64,000 bases of DNA, taken from NCBI GenBank assembly GCA_039105265.1, contig JAPFFF010000018.1:1674001-1738000 (forward strand). Direction: 5' to 3'. This document shows positions 39,684 to 50,393 of this stretch, piece by piece. The DNA comes from Tritrichomonas musculus (taxonomy: Eukaryota > Parabasalia > Tritrichomonadida > Tritrichomonadidae). Below the pieces are notes generated by a model. That model had not been told where the DNA came from and did no database searches. It saw only the letters and a program-made list of their open reading frames with translations. Both the position numbers and the translations under genes were made by a program. How positions within the stretch are numbered: position 1 is the first letter of the stretch; each line of letters opens with the position of its first letter.

Positions 39684-41015
39684 TCATGGATGAGCCTTAA
39701 GGAGAGGAATCATTGGCACTCTCTTTCGTGTTGGGAGTGCAATATTTGGTGTTTGACCAACTTTCAAATTGTTTTCAAGTTCATATTGTTTTTGCTGAAA
39801 ATCATCCAACTCCAAAAGCTCGTTCTTTAAAGACAACATTTGCTTCCTAATTGCAGAAGTAGATTGTGGTTCTAGTCCAACGCCATCCACTACTTCTTTT
39901 TCAAGCAGCAAATTTTCACCTCCAGCCAATTCATTTGCAACAATGCATTTAGATAGTTCTTCACGAATAGTTTTTCTTTGTAACTCGAGTTTTTTATTGA
40001 TTTCCAGAATCGAATTTGTATCATTATCGATTTTTTCATATTGTTTTTCAAGTTCAAATATTCGATTTTTTATTTCTTTTACATTTTCAAGTTCTAAAGT
40101 CGCTCTATTTTGAATTTGATCGATTGACCGGTTTAAATCAGCAATTTTTTTATTTCCTTTGTCAAGTTGCCGCCTAACTTTCGCAGTTAAAGAATCAGTT
40201 TCAACCTTTTTTTTTAGATCTTCAATTTGATCGCTTAAATCAACAACCAATAATTCGCTTTTTTGATGTTTTTCTTGAAGTTCTTCGAATTGTTTCAATT
40301 TTGGCCCTATTTCTTCGAGTTCTTTTGTAAAATCCCGAATATCTTCTTTTGCAATTGTTATTGACGAAGATAAGTGAGTAATTCCTTTGTTATTGGCTCT
40401 CATTTGTTCTTCATATTCTCTAATATCCGCTGTTGATGTATCATGTATATTTTTTAGAAACGAAATTGATTTTGAGAGACGTTGCCGTTCTATATTCCAT
40501 TGTTCTTTGACTCGCTGTATCTTGGATCGGAAAGATGTGATACCCATATTTGATATTTGATCTTGACGACTTATTCTTTCATCTTGAAGAAGTCTTGTTT
40601 GCATTTTTAAATTGCTAAAATCGGTATATTGACGTTCTAATTGTTGATTAAGTTTTCCTGCGTTCTGAGTTGCTTTACGATACTCTGTAAGAGTTAATTC
40701 TAATTGTTGTTTGAAATTTTCAACTTCTTCAGGTGAAATTTGGCGTTCTGATTGATATTGTGAACCTGCTGCTACTGGAGTTGTGACAGTATCAACAAGT
40801 GGAGCAACTTGCATTTGAAGAGCATTGTACTTTGCTCTTAAAACATTATTTTCGTCAATTACGCGTTGAAGCATTTCAAGTTCCCGAATTTGCTTGTTTC
40901 TGTATTCGTCAACAGTAGCATCATCATATTTGTCATTACTTTTATTGGCAGAATTGTTATCATTGTCTTTAGCTTGGCTTTGAGTAGGCAAATCATTAGG
41001 GTTTTCCTTTTCCAT
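39684..41015 (-). CDS. Coiled-coil protein
   Basis: 443 residues. The N-terminal 40 residues are hydrophilic. Long heptad-patterned coiled coil runs from about 40 to 410 with a break near 68-90 (PLVDTVTTPVAAGS) and another near 355-370. The C-terminus is short and basic/proline-containing (LPTRKRVPMIPLLKAHP). No motor, membrane or enzymatic motif. Likely cytoskeletal or flagellar/basal-body scaffold, as such proteins are common in trichomonads, but no specific family is recognised. Confidence 0.75.
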   Translation of the reverse strand: MEKENPNDLPTQSQAKDNDNNSANKSNDKYDDATVDEYRNKQIRELEMLQRVIDENNVLRAKYNALQMQVAPLVDTVTTPVAAGSQYQSERQISPEEVENFKQQLELTLTEYRKATQNAGKLNQQLERQYTDFSNLKMQTRLLQDERISRQDQISNMGITSFRSKIQRVKEQWNIERQRLSKSISFLKNIHDTSTADIREYEEQMRANNKGITHLSSSITIAKEDIRDFTKELEEIGPKLKQFEELQEKHQKSELLVVDLSDQIEDLKKKVETDSLTAKVRRQLDKGNKKIADLNRSIDQIQNRATLELENVKEIKNRIFELEKQYEKIDNDTNSILEINKKLELQRKTIREELSKCIVANELAGGENLLLEKEVVDGVGLEPQSTSAIRKQMLSLKNELLELDDFQQKQYELENNLKVGQTPNIALPTRKRVPMIPLLKAHP

Positions 41016-41513
41016 TTTTTAAGAAATTTTGAAAAATAAAACAGTCATATCTTTATAATTATTTGATAAATATTAAAATTTTATATATAATTTGAAACAA
41101 ATCTCTTTTAAAAAAATGAAAAAAAATGTTATTTTATTTAATTTTGCTAATAAAATTCATATTTTTAAAATTTCAATGAAAATTTTGTACGTTATTAAAT
41201 ATTGTTACACTCAAATGCACTAAGAATAAACTTTATTTATATCATAATTACATTTATGAAATCGATTTTTTCATTATATAGAGATAAACATACGAGTGAA
41301 AGAAATAACCAATGGATATTTATAAAATTTAATATCATATAAGAAATATTTCATTTTTTTAATGCAATGCATTAAAATTCAATCAAACAACACATTATAC
41401 TAAAAAAAGGTGAATTTGAATTTCACCAACGAAATATTTTTTTTCCCAAAAAATAATAATTTTAAATAATTATTTATTAAAAACAAAACAATTTCTTTTT
41501 TTTTTTTTTTTTC
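41016..41513. other. Spacer with T17 tract
   Basis: AT-rich; 17-base T run at 41496-41512 directly after the stop codon of the next gene on the minus strand. Nothing else. Confidence 0.4.
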
Positions 41514-42710
41514 TTAAAAATCCATATCTTCATCTTCATATCTATTTTCATCAGCTGATTGATTCTGATTTTCATTTTGTTCATTTTGAATTAATTCCAA
41601 ATTTTTCTGATAAATTAATTTCAACTCATTTGTTGACTTAACCAACGAATGATACTGCTTATCGATGACTGGTTGCAAATTCGGCTCTGAGAAGTAAACA
41701 ATTCCATTCAAAACTCTAAAAGAGATGACATTTTCGTCTTTTAAAATTTTCAATTTTTCAAACAAAATTTTTTCATCTTTCAATTTCGTTTTCTTTACCA
41801 AAAGATCGACGGGAATCCTTGACGTAACAGACACGAAACGGACTATTCTTCTTCTTTTAATTTCCTCATTAACGTCATCGATGATATATTTGAGAACGTC
41901 AGAAAAATTCAGAGAATCGTCATCGTTCAAATCAATTTCAATGTCGGTCTCAAACAAATTCGTTATTTCATCAGAAATTTCAATTTTGTCAGAAATTAAA
42001 GAGCGCGCCTGTTGCTCCTCAATGTGATTAAGAAAGCACGCGAGGAAGAAAGCCGAACCGATTTCTTTTGAGCAATCTGAAGGAGAATGAATTGTCAACG
42101 AATGAAGGAATGAATTCAATGCTTTTTCATAGTCGTGGATCATCAGCAGATTGATGCCCAGATAGTAGAAAGCAAGAGAATCAACGCGCGGATAATTCGT
42201 AAGTGATGTGATGTCAAAATCAATTGGATTTTTTGAGGAAGCACATAGAAAAAGATACGGACCAATTAAAAAGTCGTATCGGCCAATTCCCCATCGCATT
42301 GTTTGAAGCGTAGAGTCGGCCTGGTTCAATATTAGTGATGACTCGGCAAAGCGCATCATCATGCCTGACGATACAATTTGTGGGAAGGTATTCAAATATG
42401 GAAATAATTTCTGACACCATTGAAAAATTTCTGTGGCGGCAAATTTGACTGGAACAATGAGAATTAAGGCAGCCATCTGGTTTTGTTGCGGAGTGGTTTG
42501 ATGCGGAATGTTGAAGCTTTCCGTCATGTAGTGCGATTGCATGCGCATTATTCGACCTTTCTGCTTTTGTGTAAATAATAATTTGGCATTTTCATTGTTA
42601 AGCTCCTCGGTATAATTCGAGGCGGATGAAATGGCTTTCAAAATGTCTGATGGGGTGTGAATAGTCATGATAAATTCTTTTATTGTTATTTGTTGATTTT
42701 TTACTTTCAT
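41514..42710 (-). CDS. PCI-domain protein, COP9 signalosome subunit 3-like candidate
   Basis: 398 residues (a second ATG at residue 15 is possible). It has a helical-repeat middle (DSLAFYYLGINLLMIHDYEKALNSFLHSL, TPR-like). A winged-helix end follows: RIVRFVSVTSRIPVDLLVKK, then KLKDEKILFEKLKILKDENV and ISFRVLNGIVYFSE, then a helical tail. This is the PCI layout found in COP9 signalosome, proteasome lid and eIF3. The middle segment and the end pattern are closest to CSN3/RPN3-type subunits. Acidic C-terminus. The choice of CSN3 over other PCI subunits is uncertain. Confidence 0.6.
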   Translation of the reverse strand: MKVKNQQITIKEFIMTIHTPSDILKAISSASNYTEELNNENAKLLFTQKQKGRIMRMQSHYMTESFNIPHQTTPQQNQMAALILIVPVKFAATEIFQWCQKLFPYLNTFPQIVSSGMMMRFAESSLILNQADSTLQTMRWGIGRYDFLIGPYLFLCASSKNPIDFDITSLTNYPRVDSLAFYYLGINLLMIHDYEKALNSFLHSLTIHSPSDCSKEIGSAFFLACFLNHIEEQQARSLISDKIEISDEITNLFETDIEIDLNDDDSLNFSDVLKYIIDDVNEEIKRRRIVRFVSVTSRIPVDLLVKKTKLKDEKILFEKLKILKDENVISFRVLNGIVYFSEPNLQPVIDKQYHSLVKSTNELKLIYQKNLELIQNEQNENQNQSADENRYEDEDMDF

Positions 42711-43281
42711 TTTTATTTGTTTTTGTTTTTGAAAAGGTGAATATTGGCCTTAACCGTAATTTTCTTTTAAATTTTTCTTTTAAGAATGCCAAAATTTTGA
42801 GAAAAAAAATCTATTTGGAAATGACCAATGATTAAAAATTTAATATCCAGAATAGATTTTATATATATTTTTGATTTTTAACCTAACAGTATTTCATTTT
42901 AGCGAAAAATAAAGTTAATGATTGATAACTAAAAATTGTTAACTGAGATATAAAATTAATTAACGTTCATATTTGTTCGTTTTTTTACAGCTAAATATAT
43001 TTTCTATTTAAAATAATTGGTATATTGGTGAGAAATTGCAATTATTAGTTTATATGATTATCAAATTTATATATTACTAGATTGATTTGAAAATATTGAA
43101 TTATTTATTATGAAAAAATGAAGTAATAATTGCAAAAAATTAGTTTTATTATAATAATATATATACAAAATGAAAATTGTATGATTTTAAAATGTATATT
43201 TATCATAATTAATGAAATATTTTAATTCTTTTCATTTTTGAAAATTGAATTTGAATTCAAAATCATATTAGTAACGGATTT
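42711..43281. other. Divergent promoter spacer
   Basis: AT-rich gap between divergent genes. Apart from the CCTTTTCA box no site is recognised. Confidence 0.4.
42730..42739 (-). promoter_or_regulatory. Candidate promoter box (CACCTTTTCA on coding strand)
   Basis: 20 bases upstream of the PCI gene ATG. Contains CCTTT, the core of the M5 initiator element described in Trichomonas vaginalis. Confidence 0.4.
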
Positions 43282-44574
43282 ATGACTGAAGAGCAAGCTG
43301 CACCACCTCCAGAACAGACAGAAACAAAAGAAGAAGAAGCTCCACCACCAGAAAACGATCTTCCAAAATCATTTTCACTTCTCCCAACAGTTGCAAATCC
43401 TTTAATTCCTCGATTAGTTGATCTTTGTCTTGATACAATAATTAATAATTTTGAACAATGCACTGAGCTTTATCGAATTCCAACCAAATACCATCAAAAG
43501 ATTCTTCGAAACATTCCAGAAAATATTTCATTCCCTATTGCCGTTATGAAGGTACCAGATGGAATATTTTGGAAACGTTTAATGCTCTCACAATTTCCAA
43601 ACGTACCTAGAAATCCAACATCAAAACAATGGAAACGTTTCTTTTTAGAAAATTATGCAGCCAACAAGCTTGAAAACGCAACAACAGCAAATATTGATGA
43701 AGTTTTCAATGATTTAAGGATTATCGGGCCTTATATTAGAAAACTCACGATTACTCGTTCTCCAGTTAAAATTTCAATGTTTAAACTCTTCACAACATTT
43801 CGTGGACTAAAAAGTCTCTCACTTGTTTATGGTGAGCCAAGAAGAAATTTTGCCCAATATGAAGATTTTGAGAACTTTGATGTTCGCGAAGAACACAGTG
43901 CAACATTACGCGATTGCCAAGCTATGAGTGCTGATTTTCAACAACTTGGCAAATACTGTTCTTTACAAGAATTTACTATGACGGATAATTCCCTCAATGA
44001 CCAGGCTGCCGTTAAAGTTGCTGAAGGTCTTTTTAAAGCTTTTAATTCTTTAACTTCGTTAACATTTTCTCATAATGAAATTCATATGAAAGGAGCACAT
44101 GCAATTGGATCCATTTTACTTCATTCACCAATCAAATATCTTGACTTATCTGATAATCAAATTGGATCAGAAGGAGTTCAAAAATTATGTGAATGTTGTA
44201 AGCAATCTGAAACTCTCGAAGAACTCAATTTAAGTTCAAATCAGATCGGTGATAATGGAATTTTATTTGTTTCTTTATTTTTGAAAGCTTCAAAAAGTAT
44301 TAAAAAGTTAGATATTTCTGGAAATCGAATTAAAAACTTTAAAGATATTATTGAAGCACTCAATGTAACCAAGACACTCAGAGAATTAAATATTTCTGCA
44401 AATCCAATAAACGAAGATGATTATGATGCAATTCAGAGATTAGTTTCAAATCCAAATAGAAGAGCTGATATGGTTCTTGATAAATTAGATATGAGAAGAT
44501 ATGATTTAACAGAAGAAGATTTTGCAATCAAAACAACAGAAACTTCAGAAGCTCCACTCCTTCGTTTCAAATAG
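43282..44574 (+). CDS. LRR protein, DRC5/TCTE1-like (nexin-dynein regulatory complex)
   Basis: 430 residues. N-terminal region about 35-150 (LPTVANPLIPRLVDLCLDTI, then WKRLMLSQFPNVPRNPTSKQ and WKRFFLENY). It is followed by ribonuclease-inhibitor-type leucine-rich repeats from about 175 to 385, with regular LTSLTFSHNEI, IKYLDLSDNQIG, LEELNLSSNQIG, IKKLDISGNRI and LRELNISANPI units. The combination of this N-terminal region with RI-type repeats is that of TCTE1/DRC5, a subunit of the ciliary nexin-dynein regulatory complex. This suits a flagellate. Other LRR proteins cannot be fully excluded. Confidence 0.68.
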   Translation: MTEEQAAPPPEQTETKEEEAPPPENDLPKSFSLLPTVANPLIPRLVDLCLDTIINNFEQCTELYRIPTKYHQKILRNIPENISFPIAVMKVPDGIFWKRLMLSQFPNVPRNPTSKQWKRFFLENYAANKLENATTANIDEVFNDLRIIGPYIRKLTITRSPVKISMFKLFTTFRGLKSLSLVYGEPRRNFAQYEDFENFDVREEHSATLRDCQAMSADFQQLGKYCSLQEFTMTDNSLNDQAAVKVAEGLFKAFNSLTSLTFSHNEIHMKGAHAIGSILLHSPIKYLDLSDNQIGSEGVQKLCECCKQSETLEELNLSSNQIGDNGILFVSLFLKASKSIKKLDISGNRIKNFKDIIEALNVTKTLRELNISANPINEDDYDAIQRLVSNPNRRADMVLDKLDMRRYDLTEEDFAIKTTETSEAPLLRFK

Positions 44575-44982
44575 TTTTTTTATTATTATTTTTTTTTTAT
44601 GTTTTTCGCTCAAGTTCTATTTATTTAAATAAGATATTTTATATACATTGGTAATTGTTTTCTTCAGAGTTATTTTTCTATAGAAAATTCGTTCTATAAA
44701 TAAAGTATTCAATTTTCAGAAATTAAATTAAACGTGCATAAATCCAAAATTGCATTAGGATTAAAAAAAGAGTACTTTTTAAGTGAAATATTAAAAGATA
44801 AATATTAAAGGAGTCAATTCATGAGCAAATAAAAAAAAAAAAAAAAAAAAAAAGGAAATAATTCCTTATTGAAATTACAAAAACTCACAGTTGTTTCTTC
44901 ATTGATCTCGCTTAAATTTTGTCATTTTTGTCTAAAAAGAAAAAAGCAATATAAAAAATTGGTATAACAATTTTTACTTTTA
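44575..44982. other. Convergent 3' spacer with A23 tract
   Basis: Run of 23 A at 44831-44853. No gene. Confidence 0.4.
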
Positions 44983-47248
44983 CTAATCAGATTTTGCAGC
45001 GAAAAGAGAAACCTTACAAATAGGACATGTGCTGAATTTTTCAGCGAAAATGTTCATACAATTTTTACAAGTAAGTTGGTGCCCACATGGGATCAACTTA
45101 ACTAAATCTGTTTTCGACTTACAAATCATACATTCACCATCACGTGGAGGTGGTAACTTTCTTGCCTTAATAGGATCATTTCTTGATTGTAATTGTGATC
45201 TTACACGATTTGTATGAGCAGTTCTTTGCATTGTAATAGCAGCTCCGCCTTTTGTTAAAATTTTTATTAATTGATCATCTTTCATTTGTTTAGCTAATCT
45301 CAAGCAAGGAAGGCCCGTATTATTAGGGTCAGCTTGGTATTGTAATAATAATTCAACGATTTCTTTCTGCTTAATTCCAATCGCCACATAAAGAGGTGAC
45401 ATATTACTTGAATTAATTACATTTACAGATGATCCATTACTAGCCAGCAAATTGACCATATCTGGATCTTTAGATCTAACTGCATAAAATATTGGTCCTT
45501 CATTGTTCTTATCTGTTTCATTTAAGTCAACACCTTCATCAATAAAGAATTCTACTATTTCTTTTTGATGGCATTCGATTGCGTACTCGATTGCTGTTTT
45601 ATTATCTTTGAATTGGATGTCAGATCCTGCGCTAAGTAAAAGTCTTACGCATTCAAGAGATCCTGACTCTATTGCTTTGAATAAAGGAATTCCGTATTTT
45701 GGATCATTGATATTTAATTCAGTTGGTTTTGATAATAATCTGCGGAGTAAATTTTGATTTCGTGATTTAATCGCATCGAATATAGGAGCTCCGATTGGTT
45801 GTTTCATTATGCGTGAAGAAGGACGAGATCTCACTGGTTTGTTAGCATTTGCTAAATCTGGATTAATTTGAGTGATTATATCAAAAAGTTCGAGTTCTCC
45901 TGAATTTTGAGAGACTTCAAAAGGATTCAATTCTCCCATCATTAAATCTGGATTTTTCTTTAAAATTTCAACAGCAAGCTCTTTTCTATGAAGTTGTATA
46001 GCGACAATTAAAGGAGTTATTCCTTCTGAATTTACAACATTTACTTGCGCGTTCCTCTCAAGAAGAAGTATTAACGATTCTTTTCTACCAAATCGAATTG
46101 CAGTATATAAAGGGGTTTCATATCCAATATTTGTTGATTCAATATCAGCCTCTTTATCAAGTAAAATTTGAATAACATCAAGCATGTTTTCCTGAACAGC
46201 CAAATGTAATGGAGATTCTTGAACTATTGCCGTTTTTGCATTTACGTTTATTTCATGATCTAGAAGTATTTTGATTGATTCAACAGAATGATTAGCAACA
46301 GCTGCATGAAGAAGAGTTTCGTCATCAAAAGCAGTGATATTGATATCGATATCTGTAAGGAGATCTGGAAGTTCGGTTGAGCGATTTTCAATAACTGCTT
46401 GAAATATTTCTGCTGTATGTAAATCACTTCGTCGACTGAGTTTTTTCTCCATTAATTGGTTGATTAAATCTCTACTAGTTTCGACTGGTTGATCATCATC
46501 AGCAAGATCTTCTTCATTTTCGTTTTCATCTTCTTCATTTCCTTCATTTTCGTCTTCATCACAAATTTCGCCGTTTCTGATTTTTTCAAGACGAATTGTA
46601 TCTATTCCTGGAATGTTCGTATCGGCACCAGCATCAAGTAAAGCTTTGGTCATTTTGACACTGTTCATTGTAAGAGAAATTTCTAATAAAGATGTTCCTT
46701 CTTCATTTTTTGCATTGACATTTGCATTATTTGATGCAAGAAGAGAAATTAAATTGGTGTGTCCATACCGAACAGCAGTAAAAAGAGGAGTTTCACCTTC
46801 AACATTTTTTGCATTTGGGTCAGCGCCTGCTTGAAGTAAGATATCTACAATTTCAAAATGTCCTTCTTGTGCAGCAAAGTGAAGCGGAGTTTCGTTGTAA
46901 GCAAATGATAAATGAAGTAATTAGAAAAAATAATTAAAATGTCTGTCTGTGCTTTAATATTTGCGGCGTGTGATAATAAAAATTTCACTGCATCAACAGA
47001 ACCATTTAATGCTGCATAATGTAAAGGCGTTTCAAAAATATATAAATAAAACTTTGTAAAAATAATTTAAAATGGAATGTTATAAATAAATTCATTAAAA
47101 AAAACGAAATAAAAATAATAAATATCAAATTGAATAAAAATTTGGAAAATGAAATTGTTGTATTCACATCTACGCCAGCCTTTAATTGTTTTTCAATTCC
47201 TTCAATATCGTTTTCAGATGCACAGGTTAAAATATCTCTATCCCCCAT
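44983..47248 (-). CDS. Ankyrin-repeat RING E3 ubiquitin ligase; two probable introns
   Basis: The long frame (46668 down to 44983) encodes many ankyrin repeats and a C-terminal C3HC4 RING: CMICKSKTDLVKLIPCGHQL, then CKNCMNIFAEKFSTCPICK. The true start is the ATG at 47248, MGDRDILTCASENDIEGIEK then QLKAGVDVN, the standard ankyrin N-cap. Then come AT-rich gaps at about 47034-47156 and 46897-46940. Between them lies one repeat (ETPLHYAALNGSVDAVKFLL then SHAANIKAQTD), and after the second the frame continues NETPLHFAAQEG. About 11-12 repeats in all, with an acidic insertion (GNEEDENENEEDLADDDQ). RING type and position resemble ankyrin-RING ligases such as Mind-bomb/XBAT. A promoter-like box is 21 bases upstream of 47248. 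Confidence 0.75.
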
Positions 47249-47268
47249 TTATTAAATAACGACATTAT

Positions 47269-47278
47269 TTAAAAAGTT
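47269..47278 (-). promoter_or_regulatory. Candidate promoter box (AACTTTTTAA on coding strand)
   Basis: 21 bases upstream of the ATG at 47248. It supports that ATG rather than the internal one at 46668 as the true start. Confidence 0.4.
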
Positions 47279-47474
47279 AAAGAATGTTGTTTATATTTTG
47301 GAGGTATTTATTGTTAACCAGAAAAAACGTTAATATTTATTTGAAAATTGAAAATTTTTAAAACTTTGAATGTTTGAATTGTGTCAAAAATTTTCAAATT
47401 TTTCAATTGATGGTTTTTGTTAATACTCTGAAAAATCTATATAAAATTCCTAATTATAACATAACATATCAAAC

Positions 47475-48119
47475 ATGAATTTGATTCAAAATCATAATAA
47501 TATCGAAAATACACAAACTTTCAGATCAACTAAAAGGCATGATAGGCATTACACTAAATCAAATGGTGTCGATTATATTCCTTCACCAATTGAAGGTATC
47601 GATTTTGACTTGATTATTTCATTACCGCATGGAGAAAATCTAATGGAGTGGTATGCATACAATGTTTTTGATTTTCATCGCCAAGTCTCGATGCTTTTCT
47701 CAACCATATCGGAATATTGTACTTGCAAAACTTGTCCAAGAATGACTGCAGGTTCAGGATACCAATACTTATGGTCAGAAGGAATTCCTTCGCCAATTGA
47801 TATGCCAGCCCCAAATTATATATGGCGACTTCTTAATCTAATTGAAAATCAACTTGACGATGAAAACATTTTCCCTTCATCGCAAAATAAGCCATTTCCA
47901 GATAACATCGAAAAAATAGTTAAAAATATTATGAAGAGACTGTTCCGTGTGTATGCGCATTTCTATTATCATCATATTAACCATTTTCTCCAATTAAAAG
48001 TTGCCAAGGAGCTTGATACATCGTTCATACACTTTATTCGATTCAACAACAAATATAAGTTGATTCAACCTCAGCAACTTGAGCCCCTCTCTAACCTGAT
48101 TTCTAATATAATCAGTTAA
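47475..48119 (+). CDS. MOB1: MOB kinase activator
   Basis: 214 residues, full length for MOB1. Family segments are LPHGENLMEWYAYNVFDFHRQVSMLFSTI, EYCTCKTCPRMTAG and LWSEG, then QLDDENIFPS, FPDNIEKIVKNIMKRLFRVYAHFYYHH and LDTSFIHFIRFNNKYKLI. The zinc ligands correspond to C82, C87, H162 and H167 with the correct spacing. MOB1 binds and activates NDR/LATS kinases in mitotic-exit and Hippo-like pathways. No truncation. Confidence 0.94.
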   Translation: MNLIQNHNNIENTQTFRSTKRHDRHYTKSNGVDYIPSPIEGIDFDLIISLPHGENLMEWYAYNVFDFHRQVSMLFSTISEYCTCKTCPRMTAGSGYQYLWSEGIPSPIDMPAPNYIWRLLNLIENQLDDENIFPSSQNKPFPDNIEKIVKNIMKRLFRVYAHFYYHHINHFLQLKVAKELDTSFIHFIRFNNKYKLIQPQQLEPLSNLISNIIS

Positions 48120-48209
48120 CTTTATTTGAAATGATGATAGATAAATATTTGTATATGTTTTTTTTATTAAATAATATTTTAAAATCTGACTTAATTCACC
48201 AAAATCTCT

Positions 48210-48518
<309 letters not shown>

Positions 48519-48560
48519 TTAATAGTAAATGAAGTCATTTATTTTTCATTCAATTTGTTG

Positions 48561-48568
48561 TTTAGCGC
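48561..48568 (-). promoter_or_regulatory. Histone-shared box GCGCTAAA (E2F-like)
   Basis: 46-53 bases upstream of the H4 ATG. Its reverse complement TTTAGCGC is close to the E2F consensus TTTSSCGC. The same box lies upstream of H3. Confidence 0.5.
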
Positions 48569-49061
48569 AATTAAATGAATTTGAAAGAATTGTTTGTAAT
48601 CTACCAATTATTTTCATAAGATTAAATCCCGCTTTTTATCTGACGTTAAAGTTTATCAATTTTATTTGTTTTATTCAATTTTTTGAATATGATCATACAA
48701 AAAGTTTGTTCCGTGCGTTTGTATTTTTTTAAATAATCCTAAAAAAAGCTCTTTTTTTAAGTAGAAAAGAATTATATAATAGGTGATAGTTGATTTATAC
48801 AAATCATTGCATGCTGGTTTAAACACATTTCACAGAATTATTGATACAAAGACGTTAATTGTGAAATGCATTTTATTCCTTTTTAAATCAAGGCAAAGTG
48901 TTTATAATTAAAGAAAGATTGTTAGAATTTGTTATGAATGATATTCAAAAAAAAAAAAAAAAAAAATGATAAGAAATGATCTAATTTGTGAAATATCTTG
49001 TAATTTACAAAAATATTCTTTATATATAATCATTCAACATTTTAAATACATAAAAAATGAT
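48569..49061. other. Spacer with A19 tract
   Basis: Run of 19 A at 48948-48966 otherwise AT-rich without features. Confidence 0.4.
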
Positions 49062-49829
49062 TTATAAGGCCCATTTGAGACGAGAAGTTTCATGCCTTTG
49101 CCTTCTATAAAATGTATACAGACCATTTGATGGATCATATGGACCTTCTTGAAGCCACATTAATCGAAGTGTAAATCTAGGGCCACATTCTTGTAATGCT
49201 ACATCTTCAGGTGTATTAAATTGATATCTGTAATGTCTGACAAATATGAAATCACGCTGATGATGGAATGTTATAACACGACGACCATAAAATTCTGGCT
49301 TAGCTGGAAATAGTGAGCTTAACATTCGAGCTGTTAATCGTCCGATTCTTGTTTCAAATCTCTTAAAACTTAACTCAGGATAATGTGAGCTAGTTCTAGC
49401 ATGTCCATCAATTTCCTTAGGCAATTTAATTGAAGTAATTCTATAACACGCTGATGGGCCATTTGGTAAATGAAGATTATAAAGCATATGAACTTCACCT
49501 TTAGCTGGAACAAGAACAACCATGTCTGTATATTCCTCTTTAATTGCTTGTTCTCGAATTTCGGAAAAGGGAGCTCCATCTTCCCTTTTCACATAGGTCG
49601 TGTGTGGAATGAAAGTTTCTAAGCATTGAGCAAATGGTTCGCATGGTTCTTTTTCGCCTGAGGTTGTGACCATTACTTTTGGTTCTATTTCACCACTTAA
49701 AACTTTACTAAATTCGTCATTTTTAATTTCTTCAAGATACTCAGGATCTGTTTCATCGATAAATGTTGGATCATGTACACGTCTTTGTTCTTGTCTAATT
49801 TCTCCTTTTGCTATCCAAGGTTCTGACAT
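49062..49829 (-). CDS. RPF1: Brix-domain ribosome biogenesis factor RPF1
   Basis: 255 residues. The Brix domain spans about 65-255. Segments match RPF1 closely: ACYRITSIKLPKEIDGHARTS, HYPELSFKRFETRIGRLTAR, MLSSLFPAKPEFYGRRVITF, HHQRDFIFVRHYRYQF, QECGPRFTLRLMWLQEG and TSRLKWAL at the end. RPF1 acts in the nucleolus in 27S pre-rRNA processing and 60S assembly. It is shorter than the human protein (about 350) because the N-terminal basic extension is reduced. A promoter-like box lies 41 bases upstream. Confidence 0.9.
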   Translation of the reverse strand: MSEPWIAKGEIRQEQRRVHDPTFIDETDPEYLEEIKNDEFSKVLSGEIEPKVMVTTSGEKEPCEPFAQCLETFIPHTTYVKREDGAPFSEIREQAIKEEYTDMVVLVPAKGEVHMLYNLHLPNGPSACYRITSIKLPKEIDGHARTSSHYPELSFKRFETRIGRLTARMLSSLFPAKPEFYGRRVITFHHQRDFIFVRHYRYQFNTPEDVALQECGPRFTLRLMWLQEGPYDPSNGLYTFYRRQRHETSRLKWAL

Positions 49830-49869
49830 CTTAAAAATCTAAAAGATTTAATCTAGTCGAGAAACAATT

Positions 49870-49879
49870 TGAAAAAGTT
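49870..49879 (-). promoter_or_regulatory. Candidate promoter box (AACTTTTTCA on coding strand)
   Basis: 41 bases upstream of the RPF1 start. Confidence 0.4.
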
Positions 49880-50314
49880 GATGATTTTATTTTTAAATTA
49901 GAAATAATCGTTTCCTATTTCAAAATTTTTGCTCGACCAAATCGACCTAAATTCTTTTATTTCATAATGAAAAGCTTCATTTGATGAATTTTCTAAAAAT
50001 ATTTTAAAAAATATTGTAATTCTAATTAAATATTCCATAAGATGTTAGATATAAAATAATTATCTAATTCCATCATGATGATTTCAAAAATTATAAATAA
50101 CAATATATTTTCTTGATAAAAGATATAATAATGGCAGTAGAAACTAGATAACAAAGAATATTTATTTTACGATGAACCAAATTCTAAAAAATAAATATGA
50201 TATTTAAAACAAAAATAATAGTAACTTGATAATATAAAGCAAGCTGATCGAAGTGAATCAAATATTAATAAAAAGACTTTATTATTGTATTTTGAGTTTA
50301 TCTTTTTCAATTCA
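49880..50314. other. Divergent promoter spacer
   Basis: AT-rich, no gene; H3 control elements lie in its right-hand end. Confidence 0.4.
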
Positions 50315-50383
50315 TTTTTTGGCGGTATAAATTGGTTCATAATCGTTATTGAAAAATGGCGCTAAAAATAAATCATTTCATTC
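50315..50383 (+). promoter_or_regulatory. Histone H3 upstream region with two E2F-like sites and Inr-like motif
   Basis: Contains TTTTTTGGCGG (50315-50325), GCGCTAAA (50359-50366; complement TTTAGCGC) and an initiator-like TCATTTCATTC (50373-50383), the last ending 11 bases before the ATG. The stretch from GCGCTAAA to TTCATT resembles the H4 upstream region. Role in S-phase expression is inferred. Confidence 0.45.
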
Positions 50384-50393
50384 TATAAATTAA

